NCBI GenBank assembly: GCA_029560875.1
Contig: JAKQKB010000173.1
Coordinates: forward strand, 160,340-224,339
DNA length: 64,000 nt
Direction of reading: 5' to 3'
From: Bacteroidota bacterium
Lineage (GTDB): Bacteria; Bacteroidota; Bacteroidia; Bacteroidales; Tenuifilaceae
Shown here: piece by piece, positions 60,629-64,000 of the stretch
How the letters are laid out: every line of letters starts with the position of its first letter
How positions within the stretch are numbered: the stretch's first letter is position 1
Made by a program: the position numbers and the translations under genes
Notes under the pieces: model-generated
Told to the model about the DNA's origin: nothing
The model's database searches: none
The model's input: the letters and a program-made list of their open reading frames with translations, nothing else

Positions 60629-60672
60629 TTTCACAATCAACTATCAAAAACAACTCACTTCCAACACATTAT

Positions 60673-61572
60673 TTACCTTATAATCCTTACCTCCACAGGC
60701 ATCCCAATTTTGTAAGTACCTGAGATATTAGGAATACGCACTTTTGCGGCATACACTAAGTTCACGCGCTCGTTTCGGGTTTGAATTACTTTTGGAGTAA
60801 ACTCAGCCTCAGAAGCAATCCAAGTTATTGAACCATCGTTTTCAATTAATTTACCATCGGCACCATCGGATATAACCTTAACGGTAGTTCCAAGTTTAAA
60901 ATCGGAAAGTTGAGTTTCATCTATATAAATTCGAGCATAAACGGTATCGAGTTTTGCTACACGGCACATAGGCTTTCCGGTAGTTACCAATTCGCCCTCG
61001 CGAACGTAACGAGCCACAACAGTTCCCGATGTAGGCGATAGAATTTTGCAGCGATTTATTTGGTCATTAACTTGGTCAATTTGTGCAGTAATTGCTGCCA
61101 TTTCAGCAGTTACACCGCTACGTTGAACCTCAATGCTATTTTTTTGACGTACTGCAATACTATAACGTCCGTCCACATCGTCCAACTGACGCTGAGTTGC
61201 AGCGCTATCGGCCATCAAGCGTTTAACTCTATCGAGTTCTACTTTAATCACCTTAACCTGCTCCTCCTGAACTGCCACCTGGGCATTAATACTCTGTAAC
61301 TTTGCTTTGGCAGCATCGGACTGAGCGTATAGCTGATTTAACTTAAGTTGAAGCTGAACGGTGTCAACCAGCGCGATTGGTTGATTTTTCACGACAATAT
61401 CACCCTCATCTACTTTGAGTAGAACCAACTTACCGCTAACCTCCGACGAGACAGTAACATCATCGGTTTCGATATTTCCATACGCATCGGATTCACCATT
61501 CTTGCTACTGCACGATGAAATAACCACAACTGCAAGCAGCATCGACAAGTATTTAATTCTATTGAAAATCAT
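60673..61572 (-). CDS. HlyD/YbhG-family periplasmic adaptor lipoprotein
   Basis: 299 residues. Lipoprotein signal with lipobox ISSC (Cys21). Lipoyl-like half GKLVLLKVDEGDIVVKNQPIA, then a coiled-coil hairpin (about 75-165, rich in Gln, Val and Lys), second lipoyl half SPTSGTVVARYVREGELVTTGKPM, and a beta barrel to the C-terminus. It links the inner-membrane permease to TolC. It lies 12 bases after the TolC gene, so it is tightly coupled. Confidence 0.93.
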   Translation of the reverse strand: MIFNRIKYLSMLLAVVVISSCSSKNGESDAYGNIETDDVTVSSEVSGKLVLLKVDEGDIVVKNQPIALVDTVQLQLKLNQLYAQSDAAKAKLQSINAQVAVQEEQVKVIKVELDRVKRLMADSAATQRQLDDVDGRYSIAVRQKNSIEVQRSGVTAEMAAITAQIDQVNDQINRCKILSPTSGTVVARYVREGELVTTGKPMCRVAKLDTVYARIYIDETQLSDFKLGTTVKVISDGADGKLIENDGSITWIASEAEFTPKVIQTRNERVNLVYAAKVRIPNISGTYKIGMPVEVRIIR

Positions 61573-61584
61573 ATCCTTATATTT

Positions 61585-62865
61585 TTATTCGTTAATATCT
61601 AAACCCATTGTAAAATAAAGTTTCACCTTCTCGTGCGAGAGTTTTACTTTTCGCAAACTCATATCGATTCTTGCACGCAAAAGGCTGTTAAAATCTGACA
61701 GATAAGTGGCAGATGTTATTGTTCCGTTCTTCAACTGCGATGCAGAAACCTGAACAGATTTCTCAAGGAGGTTAACAATCTTTTCGTCGCTTAATATTTG
61801 CTTCTCCAAAGAGTTGATTTGTGCTATTGATGATTTTACCTGCGAATTGTAATTATCATCGAATACATCGCGACGGTACTCCATAATATTCTGGTGTATT
61901 TTGATGTTCTGGCGCTCACGCGATGTGCTATTCCAATCCCAAATATTCCACGACAAGCGCGCACCCAGTATGGCGTAAGTATCAAACTCGCTCGAGAGCA
62001 TATTTAAACCCGGTTTCCCATAACCAGCCTTGGCAAATGCAGCAAGTGTTGGCATACGCTTACTCGATAATAACTTTGAAGTTGCTGCGAGGTAGTTCTG
62101 CTGTAAATCGAAAGTTTTATAGTCGGGTCTGTTGCACAGGTTGTTGTTAGGAACAGTTAAGCTCGGCAACTTAATTTCGGACTGCTCTCCAATTCTTGTA
62201 CCTGTAATGGAGTAAATTGATTCTATTAAATTATCGCGCTGCGCTAGGTTTGCATCTACACTCTGGCCTATTCTTAATTTTTCGGCCTGCAAAGCAATAA
62301 GTGCTGATTCAAGAATTGCACCAGCGTTCACACCTGCCTGTATTTCAGCAATGCGCTTATCCAATTCACCTTCCATAATTCTCAATTGCTGAACAGCAAT
62401 ATCTATGGATGATAATCCAAAATACAGTGAGGCAACCCTATCCTTAAGCACGTAAAGTTCATTATCAACCTTGTTCTGCTCTAGTAATCGAACATTCTCC
62501 TCCGATTTCAGCCTTGAGGTTGTTGCTCCACCATCCCAAATTAACTGGCTAACATCAACTGTTACTTTATAGTTATCCTTATCGGGTGATGGAATTGAAA
62601 TATTAGGTATTGGAATGTTCATTTGTGTAACATCCGATTGCCAAGTAGCCTCCGCATTAAAATCCACACGGGGCAGATAGTTTACCTTAATGTTAGATTT
62701 ACGCAAAGCGTAGATAGAGTCTGTTGCTGGCATTATCTTGTAAAGAGAACTATTCTGCTGCATACTTTTTAGCAAACCCGACAGGGAAAGCGTATCCTGC
62801 GAATAGGCCACAACAGGTAACATCGCAATAAATAAAAATGCTGATTTTAAAATTAACCCTCTCAT
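61585..62865 (-). CDS. TolC-family outer-membrane efflux protein
   Basis: 426 residues with a Sec signal (1-22, VAYSQ). Two internal repeats of about 200 residues typical of TolC, with long helices (LYFGLSSIDIAVQQLRIMEGELDKR and the matching ...LEKSVQVSASQLKNGTITSATYLSDFNSLLRARIDMSLRKV-like region read in pieces) and an outer beta section near residues 80-110 and 275-310. It is the outer-membrane exit duct of this system. It sits 2 bases after the TetR gene. Confidence 0.93.
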   Translation of the reverse strand: MRGLILKSAFLFIAMLPVVAYSQDTLSLSGLLKSMQQNSSLYKIMPATDSIYALRKSNIKVNYLPRVDFNAEATWQSDVTQMNIPIPNISIPSPDKDNYKVTVDVSQLIWDGGATTSRLKSEENVRLLEQNKVDNELYVLKDRVASLYFGLSSIDIAVQQLRIMEGELDKRIAEIQAGVNAGAILESALIALQAEKLRIGQSVDANLAQRDNLIESIYSITGTRIGEQSEIKLPSLTVPNNNLCNRPDYKTFDLQQNYLAATSKLLSSKRMPTLAAFAKAGYGKPGLNMLSSEFDTYAILGARLSWNIWDWNSTSRERQNIKIHQNIMEYRRDVFDDNYNSQVKSSIAQINSLEKQILSDEKIVNLLEKSVQVSASQLKNGTITSATYLSDFNSLLRARIDMSLRKVKLSHEKVKLYFTMGLDINE

Positions 62866-62867
62866 CG

Positions 62868-63503
62868 TTATTTAGTATTAATCATTCTTCCTTTAATTGA
62901 ATTCACCACAAACTCCGCAACAAACTTTTTGCGCTCCTCTAGAAAATGGTTATACTCTGCTGTATTCCCATCAAAGAAAACCTGCTCAATAATTGGTCTA
63001 CCTGCAAATGGGAATATGCAAGCACTAACAGTATTAATAATTAGGTGAAATGCCTCTTTTGGGCTAATCCCCAACTCGCCGGCAAACCCAGCAATTATTT
63101 GTTTAAAATTGTTTGATTCTATTCCTGCTTCTATGAAGAACTGAGCAACCATTTGTGGGTTACGGTTTATTTCTCGGATTATAAATGTTGGCAGGAATGG
63201 ATTTCGAAGGAAAAGGTCGATGTAATTCTCAACAAAATGGTAGATTTTCTGATCGAAAGTCATTTCCTTTGAGAGTAGAATAGGAATTAAACGAGGAAAG
63301 AAATTTCCAATTTCGACCTTAAAAATCATCATAAAAAGTTGGTCCTTAGAACGGAAATAGTAGTGCAACAAAGCCTTGTTGATTCCCGCCTCGTCGGCAA
63401 TCTCCTGCATACGTGCACCATCCAATCCTTTGAGGACAAACACCTTTTTGGCCGCCTCAAGAATCTTATTTTCAGTGTCTTTCTCTATTTTTTTTGCTGT
63501 CAT
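62868..63503 (-). CDS. TetR-family transcriptional regulator
   Basis: 211 residues. N-terminal HTH: KILEAAKKVFVLKGLDGARM, EIADEAGINKALLHYYFRSK. The C-terminal ligand-binding domain is helical. First gene of the seven-gene efflux operon, as YbhR-type systems are often controlled by a TetR (CecR). Two palindromes of the sequence TTAACCA-TT-TGGTTAA lie just upstream of its start and are its likely operators. Confidence 0.94.
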   Translation of the reverse strand: MTAKKIEKDTENKILEAAKKVFVLKGLDGARMQEIADEAGINKALLHYYFRSKDQLFMMIFKVEIGNFFPRLIPILLSKEMTFDQKIYHFVENYIDLFLRNPFLPTFIIREINRNPQMVAQFFIEAGIESNNFKQIIAGFAGELGISPKEAFHLIINTVSACIFPFAGRPIIEQVFFDGNTAEYNHFLEERKKFVAEFVVNSIKGRMINTK

Positions 63504-63509
63504 AATTAA

Positions 63510-63525
63510 TTAACCATTTGGTTAA
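63510..63525. promoter_or_regulatory. TetR operator candidate, proximal
   Basis: TTAACCA-TT-TGGTTAA, 7 bases upstream of the TetR ATG. Perfect 7-base arms with a 2-base spacer. Its twin is at 63583-63598 with the same core. Confidence 0.8.
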
Positions 63526-63575
63526 ACCATGCGGCAAATATATTATGAGATTTTTCGGTTTCCAAATTTTTAACC

Positions 63576-63605
63576 AATTATTTTAACCATTTGGTTAAAA
63601 TAATT
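63576..63605. promoter_or_regulatory. TetR operator candidate, distal, 30-base palindrome
   Basis: Same TTAACCA-TT-TGGTTAA core extended to perfect 14-base arms. Its centre is 73 bases from that of the proximal site, about seven helical turns, so both may be bound on the same face. Confidence 0.8.
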
Positions 63606-63606
63606 T

Positions 63607-63634
63607 CAAAAAAGTTCCAGAACTAGTCTGGAAC
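63607..63634 (-). terminator. Intrinsic terminator of the GIN-domain gene
   Basis: On the minus strand GTTCCAG-ACTAGTT-CTGGAAC is followed by TTTTTTG. It lies 21 bases after the stop codon of the truncated gene. Confidence 0.85.
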
Positions 63635-63655
63635 AATGATTTATCATGAAAAGTA

Positions 63656-64000
63656 CTATTCTTCTCGAACTGTTGAACCGACAGATGTTTTAATATTCTT
63701 CTGTTTAGGCTCACCAGTATAGGTTAAGCTGCCTGCTGGGCGTACATTGGCTTCAATAAGTTCTTTAGCATATATTTTGGCAACTGCACCAGTACCAACA
63801 GTTATAAAGGCACTATCGGCTTTTAGCTCAAGTGCTGACAGAATACCCTTTGTACTTACAGTAGCCTCATAATTTTGAACTTTACCACGTAAACGAACCG
63901 AAGAACCCTGCCCTACCTTAACATCAATGGTATTGGCAATAATATCGCTATCGAACTCCGAAGTGGTAATAACATTCAATACCAACTTATCAACCTTAAG
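63656..64000 (-). CDS. GIN-domain (DUF2807) protein, 5'-truncated at window edge
   Basis: The frame stays open to base 64000, so only the C-terminal 114 residues are seen; the apparent start at 63985 is a TTG inside the gene. The beta-solenoid-like repeats (VKVGQGSSVRLRGKVQNYEATVSTKG, ELKADSAFITVGTGAVAKIYAKE) match the GIN/DUF2807 putative auto-transporter adhesin head domain, usually secreted in Bacteroidota. It ends in a polar tail. Downstream terminator is clear. Confidence 0.8.
   Translation of the reverse strand, partial: LKVDKLVLNVITTSEFDSDIIANTIDVKVGQGSSVRLRGKVQNYEATVSTKGILSALELKADSAFITVGTGAVAKIYAKELIEANVRPAGSLTYTGEPKQKNIKTSVGSTVREE

Overview
The window reads as chromosome of a Bacteroidota bacterium, probably a Bacteroidales/Marinilabiliales-type anaerobe or microaerobe. 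Supporting signs are promoters with the TAnnTTTG -7 box (several TATCTTTG-like copies just upstream of starts), few Shine-Dalgarno sites, moderate to low GC, and typical Bacteroidota families: a MetS-type NSS transporter pair, DUF4301, SIMPL proteins, a GldN-like protein, SUMF1 proteins, DUF6882, a GIN-domain protein and a FatA-type thioesterase. No tRNA, rRNA, CRISPR array, transposase or integrase was recognised by eye.

Layout. 0-9.3 kb is mostly housekeeping: the end of an NSS transporter with its 35-residue partner, an ABC-F ATPase, mnmE, a FemAB-like acyltransferase and a GreA/Rnk-like factor. One AT-rich membrane-protein gene (3.2-4.6 kb) sits between two copies of a palindromic repeat. 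8.6-17.3 kb is a purine/molybdenum-hydroxylase cluster: MarR regulator, XDH Fe-S/FAD subunit, XDH Mo subunit, divergent ygfK and mocA-like nucleotidyltransferase. 17.4-23.5 kb carries a CPA2 antiporter, a cold-shock-domain protein, a lipoprotein with two aspartyl-protease motifs, a GT39-type glycosyltransferase and a DUF998 protein. 23.7-30 kb holds envelope genes, including two nearly identical SIMPL proteins, an S9 peptidase and an SUMF1 protein, with a 27-nt palindrome placed just 3' of gene after gene.

30.1-39.6 kb is the accessory part. It holds a metacaspase-coiled-coil lipoprotein pair, a four-gene ABC-three-component (ABC-3C) conflict system with a small membrane-type protein as its first gene, and a separate STAND-like ATPase. 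Both accessory blocks have a shared 62-bp sequence upstream of their first gene (about 81% identical by hand alignment). This is the best candidate for an under-described system in the window.

40-48 kb is metabolic: DUF4301, FatA thioesterase, a hotdog thioesterase, a cupin, a flavodiiron protein (FprA), a GH13 lipoprotein and phosphofructokinase. 48.2-49.5 kb has three tandem SiaC-like (DUF1987) proteins. 49.6-53 kb encodes a DMSO-reductase-family enzyme with a fused FeS/membrane subunit. 53-56 kb has a TolA-like protein built from 113-residue super-repeats and a CotH-kinase-like protein. 56.3-63.5 kb is a complete efflux operon (TetR, TolC, HlyD, two ATPases, two ABC-2 permeases), a split version of the YbhGFSR type, preceded by two strong palindromic operators. 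The window ends in a truncated GIN-domain protein gene.
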